From Branchiostoma floridae (Eukaryota; Chordata; Leptocardii; Amphioxiformes; Branchiostomatidae): a DNA stretch of 64,000 nt. Shown here piece after piece: positions 11,950 to 26,900 of the stretch; within the stretch, counting starts at the first letter, position 1; each line of letters opens with the position of its first letter. The notes under the pieces were generated by a model. That model searched no databases. It was not told the DNA's origin and saw nothing but the letters and a program-made list of their open reading frames with translations. The DNA lies in contig NC_049980.1 in assembly GCF_000003815.2 (NCBI RefSeq), positions 13,810,638 through 13,874,637 on the forward strand, in the 5' to 3' direction. A program made the position numbers and the translations under genes.

Positions 11950-14900
11950 CTTCAACACAAAACATGGCCATTATAAACAAAACATTGTCATTTTTAGTTA
12001 GCCAAACTTATCATGGACATTTTAACTAACTATATGCATTCTGTGAAGTAACTGTTCATATAGGCCCAAGTCAAGATATATGACATGTCAGGGTAGAGAT
12101 TGCAATCTGGGAACACCCATTCGCCCGATAGGCCGGATGCTAGGAATATTCAAAGGATGGTCAGAAAATCATATATCCCAAATTTCAAGTTAGCCATTAA
12201 ACTAAAGTGATGTGAATCATATTTTCAGCTCTGGCTGTCTTTTAATGGAATATCTTTAAATCTACAGATCGGGATTTGGTCACAATCAGTGAAGCTGTCA
12301 TTGTAGTCTCTACCCCCACATATAAATTTTATTTATAACTTCACTGTGATACTATTTTCACTGGCACATAATGGCCCAAGGCTTCTCTCGACCATTTCCA
12401 TTCATAACGCTAAAGGATGGATGTCTACCTGTAAGTACTGCTGCAGTTGGCTGATTCGCTGAGGAATTTTCTTGGGTGGCAGCGGTGGAAGCACCTTCTG
12501 TGCTCCCGCCATGCCCTGCGGTACATCCGGGACCTTCTTGGGCGGCTGGGGCTTCTCCTCTCCTGATGCTTGAGCACGGGCGTCTGGACAGGGGTAGAAT
12601 AGAAGTGGTATCGTTGCAGAAGTTCTGTCACACGACTAATGACAACAATTTTAAACTCGCAAAGTTTGGAAGTGAATAGCGGTGAACATCAGTAGACATA
12701 AATCATGCAAACCTGGGGTCATTTCATAATTGTTGAGAAAATGCAACACTACCATACTTCATAGTTTGAATAAATCCTAGGTTTAAACAACCGTTGTGAT
12801 ATTTTGGTAGAGTAGATCCTAAACTGACATAATTTATACAAGTGACATTACAGCTGAATCAGTTACTTCGTGTATCCATCTTATATCTGGAGCGAAAAGA
12901 AATAGCTGCAGGTACCATTCTCCGAAATGAGCTCCACGTACTCCGAAGGGAAGATGCCGATAGAGCCGTTCTGATAGCCGAGCCACCAGCGCTCTCCCTC
13001 CCAGGTGATGACCTCGTACACGTCCCCAGTCTGCAGGGTGAGCTCGTCCTCTCCTCTCGCCTGGTAGTCGTACAGCGCACGGGCGTACCGGGAACCTGCT
13101 GATGGGGGCAGGGGGTCGTGGTCATGATAACCATCTCTAAGGGTTATAAAGTACTTTGTTAAGGTCGATTTACACGTGCGTATATATTCCGTTTTTTTTT
13201 GGTCCGTATGGATGTCTTAGTCTTTACCAGACTCCACAGGTCGCTGTAAAAATATTAGAAATTGGACAAATATAGCCAGATAACATGTCAGATGAGTTAG
13301 CTGGTCGCAAACCAAACTCGTCGGACAGCTAACTCCTCTGGCATGTTATGTGTCCATATTTGTCCAATTTCTACTATTTTTCAGTAACTGTGGAGCCTGG
13401 TAGAGTCTAAGAATTCCACACGGACCTCATACGGACTTGAATATATACGCACATGTAAACCCGGCTTCACATCAACTTTCAACTTGAGGTTACGACCGCT
13501 AAGCGACCGACCAGGGATAAAAGAAGTTTACAGATTGCTCAACCAATTCTATGGATTAAAAACCAGTCTTATATTCTTTTACGTGTTGCGTTTTTTTTGT
13601 TTTGTTACAGCTATTTTCATAGTTTTACATCGTGCATTATATTTCATTCATAAAATCTGGGTCACAGTAACCCAATCTCAGCTGTCGCTGTCTAGCGGAA
13701 AGGGTGCCTTATACATATTATCATTATGAAATTTTCCCAAACAAATGATTCAAAGAACTTTCCTTTACATTTGAGATTTTCAGTGACATTTTAGTGACAA
13801 ATGGCAATTTTGGGCAAAAACCAAGCATGTATCTACCCATGCCACGGTACGTTACAAAATGGATTGCTCTCCAGAGTAATAATGGGGTTCCCTATATATA
13901 TATATCTTTCCCTCCGTGAGCAATTGTCCCCTGCATCACCGCTAACGTTCCCGCCCAGATTGGTAGTGGCAGGCTGATTGGTCGGAATCGATCTCCGGAA
14001 CAGCCTGTTTCTCTTGTTACGGTCTATCGATTTGGGCAGGGGTCACTAACGATGCCATGATACACTCTCAGTCCCATTCATTTAAACAGTACAGGGATAA
14101 CGGCCGCCGCTATAACGGGTACCTCGCTGTACGTCATTCGTGGGAGTTTCTGTCTGGTGCCCTCAGGTCCAGTTAATGTTGTTTAATACCATATGCTACC
14201 TTCTAGGCCCAGGACATTAAACATATTATAAAGCTGGTAGTTTTAAATTTAGTGATATTGGGTCTTATAGGCAAGGCTGATAAATGCGAAGCGCTATATA
14301 TGGGAATGTGAAGTTATGTCGACGACGTCCAAGCATTGTCCAATGCAAGACAAATCTGTCTGTATCTACATGTATCTATATAATATATGTACATGCATCT
14401 AAATCATTCATGTACATGCATCTATGTACATGCATCTAAATCATCTATAACATACATGTACGTAGTCAGTACAACCGCCCTTTGTTGTAACGCACCATGC
14501 TGTGACAAAATTTTAGAGAACACTCAAATAGTGAGCAGAAATTGAAAGAACAAAAGACGTCTTCTAGTGCGTGGGACATATGTCACGCCACCGCATGCAT
14601 TTGTACATGTAAACAACCTGTCAGATCTTCAGAACAAAACGCACAGCTACTGTACCTTCCTTCCTGTTCTTCTTCACTGCCTTGAAACTCTCATAGGCTG
14701 ACGTTGGGTCCACACAGCTGTCTGTGGGCAAGTCAGAAATACAAACAAACATTACAGGCCTATATGTACGATTCACCTATTATTGAAGCTAGGAAAATAT
14801 ATGTTGGGTTTCCGATAATTGTCCTGAAATAGGATTGGTAGTCAGTGATTTTCTTTTTATCAGATTACAGTCGATGTGTTTTAGCTGTTTGACAATATTA

Positions 14901-17900
14901 ATGTAAAACTGAAAGGGATCGGGTTTTACTTGGTGTTACGTGTCTCTCGGTTACACAATGCCGAACTATGTCAAAGGAAAATATCGCGACAGATAATTCT
15001 TGTATGTAACTTACTTATACACTATTATATGAAGTCATATCATAAAATGATACCACAACGGCAATATCCTGCGAGGATGACTACGACCATTTGGAAATAC
15101 CATAGATGATGTAATGATAGTGAGACTTTTTAATCTAAAAGTAACCTTTGGTAGAGGTAGCTGGCATTTGTATAGTCCACGCTCTGGAATCAAAGTACTA
15201 AATGTATCTGATTTGCGATGGGAAAGGGAGACAAAACGTATTTTCAATTCGAGCTCAAAGTAATTCGACAGATTTTGAAATTTACCATTTGTGTCATGGT
15301 AGTAAAACTTCTATATTCACAGGAGCGGCGGGGAACTGCACTTGACGCGGAGAATATCGGAAATCGTTATGACACGGTCTTAAATCCTAACTTGTAGCTG
15401 CCTCTCCGAAACTACAGACGAATTCTAGTGAGACAACTCCATATGTCTGCGCTAACTAAGTGGGCTCACGAAGCATGGCGGATTTCACAGTTGTAGACAC
15501 AACTTCGATCGCTCCGGAGTCTACCGAGCATGGAATACAAACTGAGCACGTAGTTCGAATAGCAGGCGAGCGCTGTTTTTTCTTGGAACAGCTTTTGAGC
15601 TATTTCCACATAACGAGCAGCTATATGCGGGCAGGTATGTTCCGAATCACTGTGCACTCAAGTTATCTTTTTCGTGCCATAAACTCGCGGTTTACTGTAT
15701 ACGTATACAAAGTGTCGGCAAACGTAGCAACAACCATTGACTCCTTGACCAGGAATTTCTGTGACAGCCTTAATTGATAGACTACTAGTTCTACCACATC
15801 TGAATTCTACTATCTGTCACTCCTGCAAGTTTGACCTTTGCGATGACACCACCTTTCCACTCCTGTTTCTCTACTGACTGTGCATTGAAATAACAATTCA
15901 AACATCCAGACACACGACAACATAACCTCCTCACACGAAGACAACTAGGACTTAACGCGGTACTCTACAATTACGAAAAAGTGACAATTTGGGTTTAGGT
16001 TCACAGAAAGGCTAGTGTCCTGTACTATAATTGGGGCCAATGTGTCCATTTTACAGATCCTTTGCAAAAGAAGATCGTGCTGCGACTAACTCTCGGATTT
16101 AACAAATGTTTTGTATAAGCACAAAATAGCAACGTTTGCATAGAAAAACGATCATCATGCTAAACTTTCTACCGGCAAGAGCTCTAAAAACGACATGACT
16201 AATGAGACAAGGATTACGATCAACAACTGTTGAAAGCCCTCTCCGGAGGTTTCACATCAAGGTACTTTTGCAACGCTTTGATCTATTTTTGATCACAACA
16301 TCGATCGATTAATGGAGAACACATCGCCGCTGCCAGCTATTCAGTACCGTGGCTATATACATGTCTGCAGAGAAGGCTTCAAACGTTAGACCAGACCACT
16401 TACTACAGTACAGAGAATCAATGGATCATTTCTAAAATGGTCTTCAGTATCAAATGAGATATAGACACCAGGGCACCTATCCTCCTGATCCATCTCCACT
16501 TGGCGGCGATCGCTGAGGAGCCATTCATTGAGCGACCAACATTGGATTTGCATGACCCTTGAATTTATGGTTGAAATGTGACACACAAAGCGTAAAAGGA
16601 GTCATTTTCTATACGCGAAAGTCCTTGCTCGCTCAATAGTCACAGCTTCTATAGAGAAGAAGTCATCTGTCCGAGTCACGTCTAAATAAACAGATGTTCA
16701 GGGCTTTCCTGGACTGCTAAAGACCCATGTTACTGTGATGGGTACGTGGACAACAACCATCGTCCAAAAAACCTCTACATATTTGAATGTCTAGTTTTAT
16801 GCCCATGCATCACCCTGTATAATCAACATATAGTTACAATGTCAGCAATATCTGTATGATTCCACATTCGGCGCCGTGCGTCTTCCTGGCATTACAAACT
16901 CACCCTAACATCAACTCCAACAGACTGCTGGCGGATGGAGCCGGAGTCAAGGAAATAAAAACTTTCTGCGGAAACTTTCCTTCAATTGTAGGGGCAATTT
17001 TTTACATCTATTTGGTCATTTTGCAGATTTCTCGTACGATTTACAGTATTGTCGCGCAGACGGACGAAAACTAATGCGTCCGCTGGTGCCATCCATATAA
17101 TCCAGTCTGTGTGTCCTAACCTAGTGCGGCAACTAGTGCGGCAACTTTGAAGTGTCGTGCATACAAATATGTAGGCGATGCTTGTGAGAAAGATACTCCA
17201 ACGGAAATTTTCTCACAGTTGGGAACTATTTCCAACACCTTCCGTGCAGGTGAAGTTTTTACTAGCTGCAGTAGCGTGTAGCAAGATCTCCGGGGATATG
17301 GAGCGTGAGGGAAAGTATGGTCTTTGTGGTGCGTAGTTGACTCCCTGGGGCTCATTAACAGTCTAAGCAGCAAACGTTTTTGTGCTGCGAAGCTGTGCTA
17401 TGAGATTATCTATCTCTGTTCGTTCACACATGCCACACTTCAAGCAAACTCATTGCACGTTTCGTTTTAATTCAAAGTCAACGATTCCACGTCCTGTGCA
17501 AATGCAAATGATTATGAACTGACTGTCTAGTCCGTTTTAGAACCTACCTCAGAATTGATGTTAATATTAAGAACATCTCTCAATGTCAATGCACGTTGAT
17601 GCTTGTTGTCAATGGGAAGCTTCTATCATCATCATCACCATCGCCGCATATCAGTAAACGTCTATGCCTAACTTTTTCAGGTCATTGACTAGACTGTGCT
17701 AATAGCATACCTGGTTTGCAGGCAAACTCCCCTGATGCCTTTGTCTTGAAAGGACTCTCCTCGGCTTTCCTCATTTCCTCCTTGGCGACATACTCGAAGT
17801 GCTGCCTCCCAGCCTTGTAGTAGAACGAGAAGTCCCTTTGGTCCTGATCGCGTTTCCTACGCTTGAAGGCGAAGAGGGTGCACAACAGAGCAGCTATCAA

Positions 17901-20900
17901 AATCACGCCCCCGAGTGTGGCACCGGCGATGATCGCTATCACGGCAGGGGACGTCACTGTAGGATCTGGAGCGGTAAAACAGGAACCTCATACAGTATCC
18001 CGTCGAGGATGCACCGATATAAAAAAAACGCATAGATGATATATCAAAGATGTGAATAAGTGTTTTCAAAGTGCGATATTCTCCTCTCATCTGTCGTCAA
18101 TACTTGGCGTGCTAATCTAAAATCTATGTCCGATGATATTCAACTTCATTTGATCTACATGTGTCACTAAAAGGAATATACTGCTTTATTATCAGTTATG
18201 CATATTAGGTCGTGATTTGTAAATAAAAGATCCATTGATGTTCCTCTCAATCCAAGTTACAGATTGACTATGATGTTACTGTCATTTAGCACAATTGAGA
18301 GATACATTTTCTCCATCGATTATGCAAATTAAGTCTTGATTTGCATACCGGTACATCGGTTTTCAAAGTAACCGACAGGCCAAAAATCATTAAAATTCCT
18401 GAATCCTTTCTTGACTTATCGTGCTTCAAAGCCTACGACTGAAACGCCCCTTGAAGTTCCAAAGAAAGCTGCAAGAGGACCCAAACTTAAAATCTCGTTT
18501 TAAGACCCCAAGATCTATCTGCAGACCAAAACTCGTTTCTGAAACACAAGATATCATGACCAGAAGTTCTGCTGCAGTGTCGTAAAAATGGCCCAAATTC
18601 TAATGATCTAATCAAGGCCTACACACATATCAAATATCAGGACAATCAATTCAGGCATTCCGGAGTTATCGTGTTCACAGACTAACAGAACTATAGTCAC
18701 ACACACGCGAAAGCTGACGAACAATTACTTTCTTGGCGAAGGTAACAAATAATGAGTCGACAAGGTTTGATTTCACAATAATTGTATGTAGTATCTCTTC
18801 TTTGATTGATGCCGAATGTACATGTGAGACAATCTGGCTTGGTGTTGGTATGTAACGTTAAATATACAAATATACAGACCTTCGACGATGAGTCTTATTG
18901 TTCTGGAGGCTCTCGATCCTAAGCCGTTACTGGCAGAACAGATGTAGTCCCCGGTGTTGTTCTTCCTCACACTTCTCACGAGAAGTCGGCTGACGAGAAG
19001 TCCATCGAGCAGAGTTGGTGTCTCGCTTGGGATCACGCTCCCGCCCCGTGACCACGTGATCCTAGGTCGAGGGTTTCCATTTGCCAAGCACTGCAGTTGC
19101 ACATTACCACCCTCTTGTGTTCTTACCGTGTCTGAGACCTGGACAATTTTTGCAGGGTCTGAAGAATAAAAAAATTCAAACAATTATACTAATGAAATAC
19201 ATTGTGCTTTGGATTAAAATATTGAAAGTAGCGAACTTTGAAGCTATCGTATGATCTCAACTTGAAGTATACGTAGCTGTCCTTTTCGGTTCGTCCCATC
19301 CCTAAAAGCTCCGTTGAATCTCCAACCTTGTAAACTATATTGAATGATGACCGCAATGACATTACGTTATGAATTGAATAGAATGCAATCCAAATAAGCC
19401 CAGGGGCAATCCAGTCTCGCCAGACCTATCGACTATCAACACTTCTACAGCCGGAACTAATCCTTCATCAAATGGCTCTGAGACCAGAATCTAATGATCG
19501 AAAGCACGGAAGCACGGCACCATTTCCAATAGTAGACATTGTCCTAATTGCACTGGACTATCACTCTGACATCTGAAAAAAATGACCGCCCATTTGTACT
19601 TAGCTGCATCCTTGGTAAAACACTGATCGGGACAAAATGCATGTTCAGGTGATGACCTACTTGTCCACTAATACTGGAAGGCGTGGATATCGGTCTGATA
19701 GTGGTTCCATTTATGTTCCATTACTTTAGCTACATCGATTGACATACCGAAGATTAACGAAAACCATAACCTTTCTGAGAACGATCGAAAATATGGAGAG
19801 TCATAAGTTTGAGAAGTACCCCTACTATATTTTATCTTCGGTGTTCCTAGCAACTTATATTTCATCTAAATGCACCAAAACGTTTTAAGAAATCTCATAC
19901 CACCATGCAATATCTTTTAGCTTGTACGAATTTTTTGTATTTCTGATTCTGTCTAATGGCTGTTTCCCACTGGCTCTCAAAACCAACAAACATGTATACA
20001 GCAGGAAGTCAAAAACAGAAAATGAGATAACTTCTGGGATCTTGACGTGTCGTGTCCCAACTTGCCTACCTTGGGGAAACCGACCACTCTACTACATTTG
20101 AATACATATTGACATACAAATAAACAGACAAACAAACAAATAGACTTGGCGAAAAAAAAACCCTCTGTACATGGAGGTTACAACGAATGGAATAAAAAGT
20201 TCTCGTCACATCAATAAACATGCAATCGTACGGTTGTTTTATACCAATGCAAGAACTTACATAGAACTTCTAACGACAGACTGTCGTTCCCAGATCTGGT
20301 CACGTGATCTGCCATGCAGGTGTATGTCCCAGAATCCTCTCCTGACACGTTTCTGATGATGAGTGACGGGAAGTGCAAGTCACCGCCGCCATATTTGGAG
20401 CTGAGCTTCAGTGCAGTGAGTGGGACACCATTCTTCATCCAGTACAGTGACGTAATTTCCGGTTTAGAGTTGGCCACAATGCAATTCAAAGTCACGTTAG
20501 TGCTCCATTCCACAATGTATGGGTTTTCTGGTCCAACGGCAACGGTTGGTGGGACTGAAATATGTAATATCACAAAAAATCATTAAGATGAAAGCAGTCA
20601 TATGATGACTGATATGGTCTAATTTTTCAGTACATCCTCATGCTTCACAGGCAGAAAATGTCACTAAACCGTCACATCATACATTGTACCGATCTGCTAC
20701 AAATTACAAATTACCAAATAGTATGTCATAGCTTAAGTTGATTTGCATTAAAAACAGCTACTTATTGAATGCACATGCGTCTGTACGGTTGGTGTCTATG
20801 GATACGAACCGCTCTTGTTTTTCCGAAGCAGGTGGCATCTCGCTATGATGCCGACCTTTTGTATTACATGTTTGTGTTATATTTCCCTCTGGGATTCATA

Positions 20901-23900
20901 GATGAAATACCTACTTGGCGTTTTCAATTTTCCTTACACAAAAGGTCCAATTTTGAATGGAACTGCAATTCCCTTACGCCAATTCACCGATTAATCCAAG
21001 TGAATGTAAATGCGATCCAATTCTGTCATAATACTGCCAATTTCAACATGTACATATTTCCATCACTGGCTATAGGATAAGGACCCGAGATTTCATAACG
21101 GTTTATAAATTTTCAGGAAACATCGTTTTCATCAATTCTGATACGTTAAAATCGATTTTGAATTTCTACTTATTTTTTGCAACAGAATGTAGGGAAAGGC
21201 CTCATGTGCCCCTTTCACAAACATCTTATTTTCCACAGGCCTGACACGGCAACACTGTTGGGATATAACATGGGTACAAAATCGTTTTTGATACGTGTGA
21301 CATCGTCATTATCCACCCCAGTTGCGTGAGATTTTAAAACTGCGTCTTGCCTATTCTATTGCCTGATTGCACGACATAGTATTATATGTTGCTGAATAAC
21401 TTCTTGGCAAACGCCATTAGTATTATTTTCCCTATCGCCGTTGTACTCGTTGGGATATGATCTCTATTGAAATCATCTGAATGGCTAAGAATCTCGGAGC
21501 TTTCTTTGCAAACAATCAGCATGGACAAGAATAGAACGTGAATAGAGTTAGCTTCTCATAACGAATACTCTGGTACCATGATGTCTGTTTTCTCATGTAT
21601 CCACCGGGTACCGTTCCGATCCGTCCCCAATGTGCATTCTCTACAAAGAATCGATTTTAACATTCTTTTAAAACAGCAGATCATTATCGTGCCATGAGTC
21701 ACTTTCTTTCTGTCTCGACGGCCTTACTTGGTTTTCAGTTTGAAAGAATAGCTTAACTGTATGGATGTGATGGAGGCAGGAGAAGTATTCATCATTTAGT
21801 TCTTTTATTGATGTCTTAAATTTGTGGTTTCATTTATTTCAAAAGCCAATTGGTGTACTACATGGAAACAAAAGTATGCCTGGGAAAACAAATTTTAACT
21901 GTCATAACTCTCACCTAAGACGTTTAAATACACATATTTCTCCTGCTGTACCGGCCCGTCCAGCATCACTGTGATGACGTACAGCCCCTCATCCCCAAGC
22001 CGCACGTTCCGGATCCTGAGCGAGGCCTTCCCCACCAGGTCAGCCCGGTTCTCTAGCGGCCCACTGGCGTCCCTCCTCCCCGCGGACGGGATGTAGGCGA
22101 ACACCACGGCCCGGGCACCGCCCACTCCCCCATCCACCTTGTGCCATGTCAGGGTCAGCAGCTGCTTCTGATTGGTGTAGGACGCGCGGAGGGTGACGGG
22201 ATCGCCGCGGACGGCGTCCACACTGGTCTCCACACTCAGCCCGACATCTCCTGCGGTCACTGGGAACATATCAAAGAACAACATGTGATTTCCTTTCTTG
22301 GCACAGCAAAATGTGTTTTCCTAGAGAGTATTAGATTTAGAAGAAAATGATGCTTTAAAAACAACTCTTAGAAAACACTTAGTTTTGATAGCTGCTTACA
22401 TATGATGATAACGTTATGTTCATCTTCAATGATAGATATTATGCTTGACACATTTGTATCTCCAAAAAAATCTGCCTGCAAACAAGATCATTTCATAGGT
22501 ACCTCGAAAATGTCGACCATTCAGTCAGAACATAAATTATCGTAATCCCTTCACCACTAGGCGCAGTATAGTCTAGGAGTCAAATCAACAGCTGAATCGG
22601 CTGTCATTGAAAGAATGATATTTATGTACGTCTCAGTCAGGTCTAAATCATAAAAGAAATCACGAATCGGCGCAGAAATATTCTGTAGTACATACAATGA
22701 ATATATTACAACCAAAACTTACCAAAATCTGTACTTTTTAAAATTTCTACTATCTCCCCGCCTAATCTGCAGTGATCTTCAAAGTCTCCCTTCTGACCTC
22801 CTGTTTCTGACATGCGGCGAGTCAAGCTCCATTGTTTTTGTTTTATGTTCTCTTTGATTAAACATGAACCCAATAGACAAGAACAATCGATATCGGAGGC
22901 TGTCGGCCGACTTTCCCAACCATCTGGTATCTCATGACTTGAAGGTCAAGTCTGTCTTAGTTTGTACAGACTTGTACGGCGGTGGGAAGGTTCAGCTTCT
23001 TGTAGTATTTAGAGACTTTCAGTAGCGTAACCTTGGATGATTTCTATCAGTCATTTTCATTTAATTTCTTTCAGTTGTACATGTAATAGCGAATTATTGC
23101 CATCAACAGATAATGTTGATGTAACGTTGTCGTCAATAAATGTTGGCCTTACCTGGAACGCATGGCTGCATGTGTATGACGTCAGTTGTAGTGTGTGATG
23201 TAATGAAGATTTTACTTTTTTCAAAAGATCGGACTTCATTACGAGAACGGCTTGATTTAAAAGGCCCAAAGAACATGTGATTGTGAGGCCTACTGGAGAG
23301 ACTGTTATACCATTTTGAGGTCTTGGACATTTTGAAGTCTTGGACATTGATAATAAGCAACTATTCAAAAATCCTAGCATTCATAGTTAGGGTATAAAAA
23401 CAGTTTCTTCCAGATCCTTTCAGTCTCAATGGCGAAAAATAGTGGATACTATCTGAAACGTCTGACCGTTTCCGTTATCATATCCAGTTGCTTGAGTAAC
23501 TGCTTTGGGGCGTATTTTATTACCTGGATGCCTAACCTTCATCTACGTAACCCTACTCTCCTGTTTATAGCATTGCTCAACTGACAAACACATTATTTCA
23601 GACTGTTGACACTTCTTCCCCATCATCATTGCGCTTGCTGGCCCCCACAGAGGCCCCTGACGCTGAAGTATGGTTCCCAAGGAAAATATATGCCGTGCTC
23701 CGAAGAGATTACAGCGTTATCCAACCCAGGCACTCTGTCATCCCAGTCCGTATTTCATCTCCTCCTCTTGGGGTTCAGCGAAAGTATGTGTAAGCTTCTT
23801 ACATTTCCCCCTGCTCTCTTAATGCACTATTGAAAAGGCAGACTTTGCAGAGTGTCGAGTATCTCATAACGACCGACCGTTCTCATGTTGCCACCACGGG

Positions 23901-26900
23901 AGACCCGGGACTGTATTAAAGCGTAGGCCTCCGGTCATGTTCATGCATTAAGGCTCTCAAAGTGGCGGAGGGCTGAAGAAATGCCGAGCTACGCACAAAT
24001 TTATACGTTTGAACTTATTCTGTTCGGTGATATTCAAATGGAACATAGCTGTGACATAGTATGGCTGCACATCAGTGATGGGGATTTACTCAAAACATTT
24101 TTGAATAGCTTCGTCAACCGAGGTGATGTGGACATCATAAAACTTAAAGAGATGAATACGCAGTAAACAGAGACTCTATGAAAATATGTGACCCCCGCCC
24201 TCAATATAACAACCTGCATGGGTGATACATCTGGTAGATTATGGATGGGTGGCTGTTCTGCTTTCATGCATGAACAAGCCTCACTGACTAGTCCAGAGTA
24301 AAAGAGCACTCTCCATCGGAAAGGGACAGGTGCACTGACCGGTACCGGCTGGTGGTTTTGCTTGAAAATACGTAAAATAACCAGTAATGTTATAGTTTAG
24401 AATGAATGAACTTTTTTGCTCGATAATCGCACACGGTACAGTGTATGACAAACACTATCAAACAACAATGCTGCAAAGCTAATCTATCTGACATTTAGAA
24501 TGAGAGCATGTTATTAGCCCCTTTTAGTGATTGAAGTAATTCTTGCCACGCTTCATCTTGCTACCTGCATGTCATGGTCATGTCCGAATTAGTCTCCTGC
24601 TATCCCATGGGGCACGTGATCAGTGCTAACGATGGTCGCCCTGGGACAGAGAAGGCTACGGTTACCCTGGGAACGTCGTAAATATAACCCTGGCCTATAT
24701 TGTCTGTCAGGTGTCTCCTGTGGGAAGGGTAACATTTGATGTATTCAATTGGCGGGAAAATAACAAGGTTTTAGCAATTGGTTGTAGATCGGGACACGAA
24801 GAAAATGTCTTCTATCAGATGTCATACTATATGTCTCTCAAAACTATCTACACTCAATCAACTTAATCGTGCTTTGTGTCATACAATCGTCACATGTGCA
24901 GGGAACCTACTGCAAATCAATCTATTTTTCGAGGGAATTTGATTTTGTGTTAATAGTAGGGGTGAGTTTCGGTCTTAAGTTCGCGAAGAAGAAGGTGGCA
25001 CGAACACATAGCTGTGAAGTCATGCTTACGCAATTGTGAGGTACCGCAAAAGCGGCATAAATAACCTTCTTAGCGAATGCTATAAAACAATTAAACAAGA
25101 TTTACAGTAAGCCCGACTGCTATGACGCTCTGCACTTTACTTGATGTATGTTATTGTACGGATGAATGCAAGTAACTACAAATTAAACGTACTACCGACG
25201 TATGTTTACTCATACATCAACATTCATCAAGTAGAAGACTTATGCAAGAATGTTGACAAATTACCATTGCCGTACACAAACCAAACTATTGCAGACACGT
25301 CTGGCATTTTTAATTTGTAGTCAGATATTTTTCAGAATTGTTAACAGTTTTACATCTAAATGGGAGGCGATCCCAGCAGTCAGGCCCTGATGCCGGGGAT
25401 TATTCCTGCACAGGTCCCGCATTATCAGGCATCATCCGTGATTGACAGCACACAATTTCAGGCACGTTTTGATGGGAGCGCGTGGGCCTCCTGCGTGCCT
25501 CCGCTGCTGCAGTATGGGAAGATAAGCGCCTTTCTCGTGCTCGTCTCCAAAGCGGAACACTCATAAAACATGTATGAAGGTACGGCAGAGCTTATGAAAA
25601 GTTAATTCAATTAGTAGAAGGGCAGCTGGTGAGGCTATGCTACATCTATCCAGGAGTGTACACGCTGACTAACCTTTTATCTAACGTGATGTCTTGTTTT
25701 ATAAATAGCGCGTTACGTTGATACTGTCAATGTCGGAATAGTAATAAACATACTGGTACCGAACGCTACGTTTTGATGCAATGGCCAAGTGAGTAGAGTG
25801 TTCGCCTTGCATTTGGCTGGTCGTGAGTTCGATCTCCGACCAGTCAGGTGATATCAAAGACTTTGAAATGTTCCATATTGTTTTCTCTGCTTTCCATATA
25901 GCATTTGGGAAGGATTATTGTAAATTCAGTTGAACACACACCACTGCCAGTGCGTACTATAGTCATTGCACAAAGTTGTGCGGCCCAAGGGCTAGTCATG
26001 GAAGAAATTTAACTAACTAACTGAGGGGTACAGGAGTAAGTGATGGTCGAATGATGGTATTCGCTACAACGTAAACCCGTACGGAGCAAAAAGGACTAGT
26101 ATTCGCTGTTATGCCTATAATTTAAGGACTGGACCGAGACCAAGAGCAGACGATATATGTTTGTTTTCACATTTGCTAATGTCAATGCTAGTGAGTAACG
26201 TTATATTTTACAGTACATATGCCATATAGCAAATGTTAATGTCGACATTTCAGTCTTGCTCTTCATTTGCAACCATTTATACAAGACTCTATCTGCGTCA
26301 AATGGTTTTAACTCGATGCTTCATTTTCAATGGATGTTTGCCTAGAAGCACAGCAGTGGCGATGCTTCATATTTAACTCTGTGTACGGGACCCTGTCCGT
26401 CTGTTTGTCCGTCTGTTTTTCTGCTGTTTTAATCTGTCCGTCTATTTGTCTGTTTACCTGCCTGTATTAGTGTAATTGTGCTACTTTTTCACGAGAGATA
26501 TCATTTTTCTATTTTTTTTGCATATTTTTCAATTAATAAAATACAATTGAAAAAGACACACGTGCAAAACAGAATATTTTACATCATTAGATCTTCGAAT
26601 TCCGCGAGATCTTCAAAGTCTTGTTTTCATTTTTCTTGCTGAATTTGTGCTTTCAATGAATATGTGCTTTCCATGTTTGAAGGCAACCTGCAGCTGCTTA
26701 GTTTATAAATGCTGACAATAATGATCACAACAGTGATGACCGTAGACCCTTAAGGACCTGGGTGCTCCAGTACGCCCATGTCAACGAAAAATTGTAAGGC
26801 TTCCAAACAACTTCAACCAATTACTATGCACCCACTTAAGTTGTACTGCTGTTATGCATATGCACTGTATACAAGTATCGATTTGCACGTGCTTTGCAGA

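Noticed and set aside
12925-12945. ITIM-like motif SEYVEL in the receptor tail
   Set aside because: It is the conserved PSxYV end of the SH3 fold, so the Tyr is part of the ligand groove and not a free inhibitory motif.
25360-25566. GC-rich open frame MGGDPSSQALM... in receptor intron 1
   Set aside because: No recognisable protein and no phase-matching splice sites found; could be non-coding regulatory sequence, but nothing shows it.
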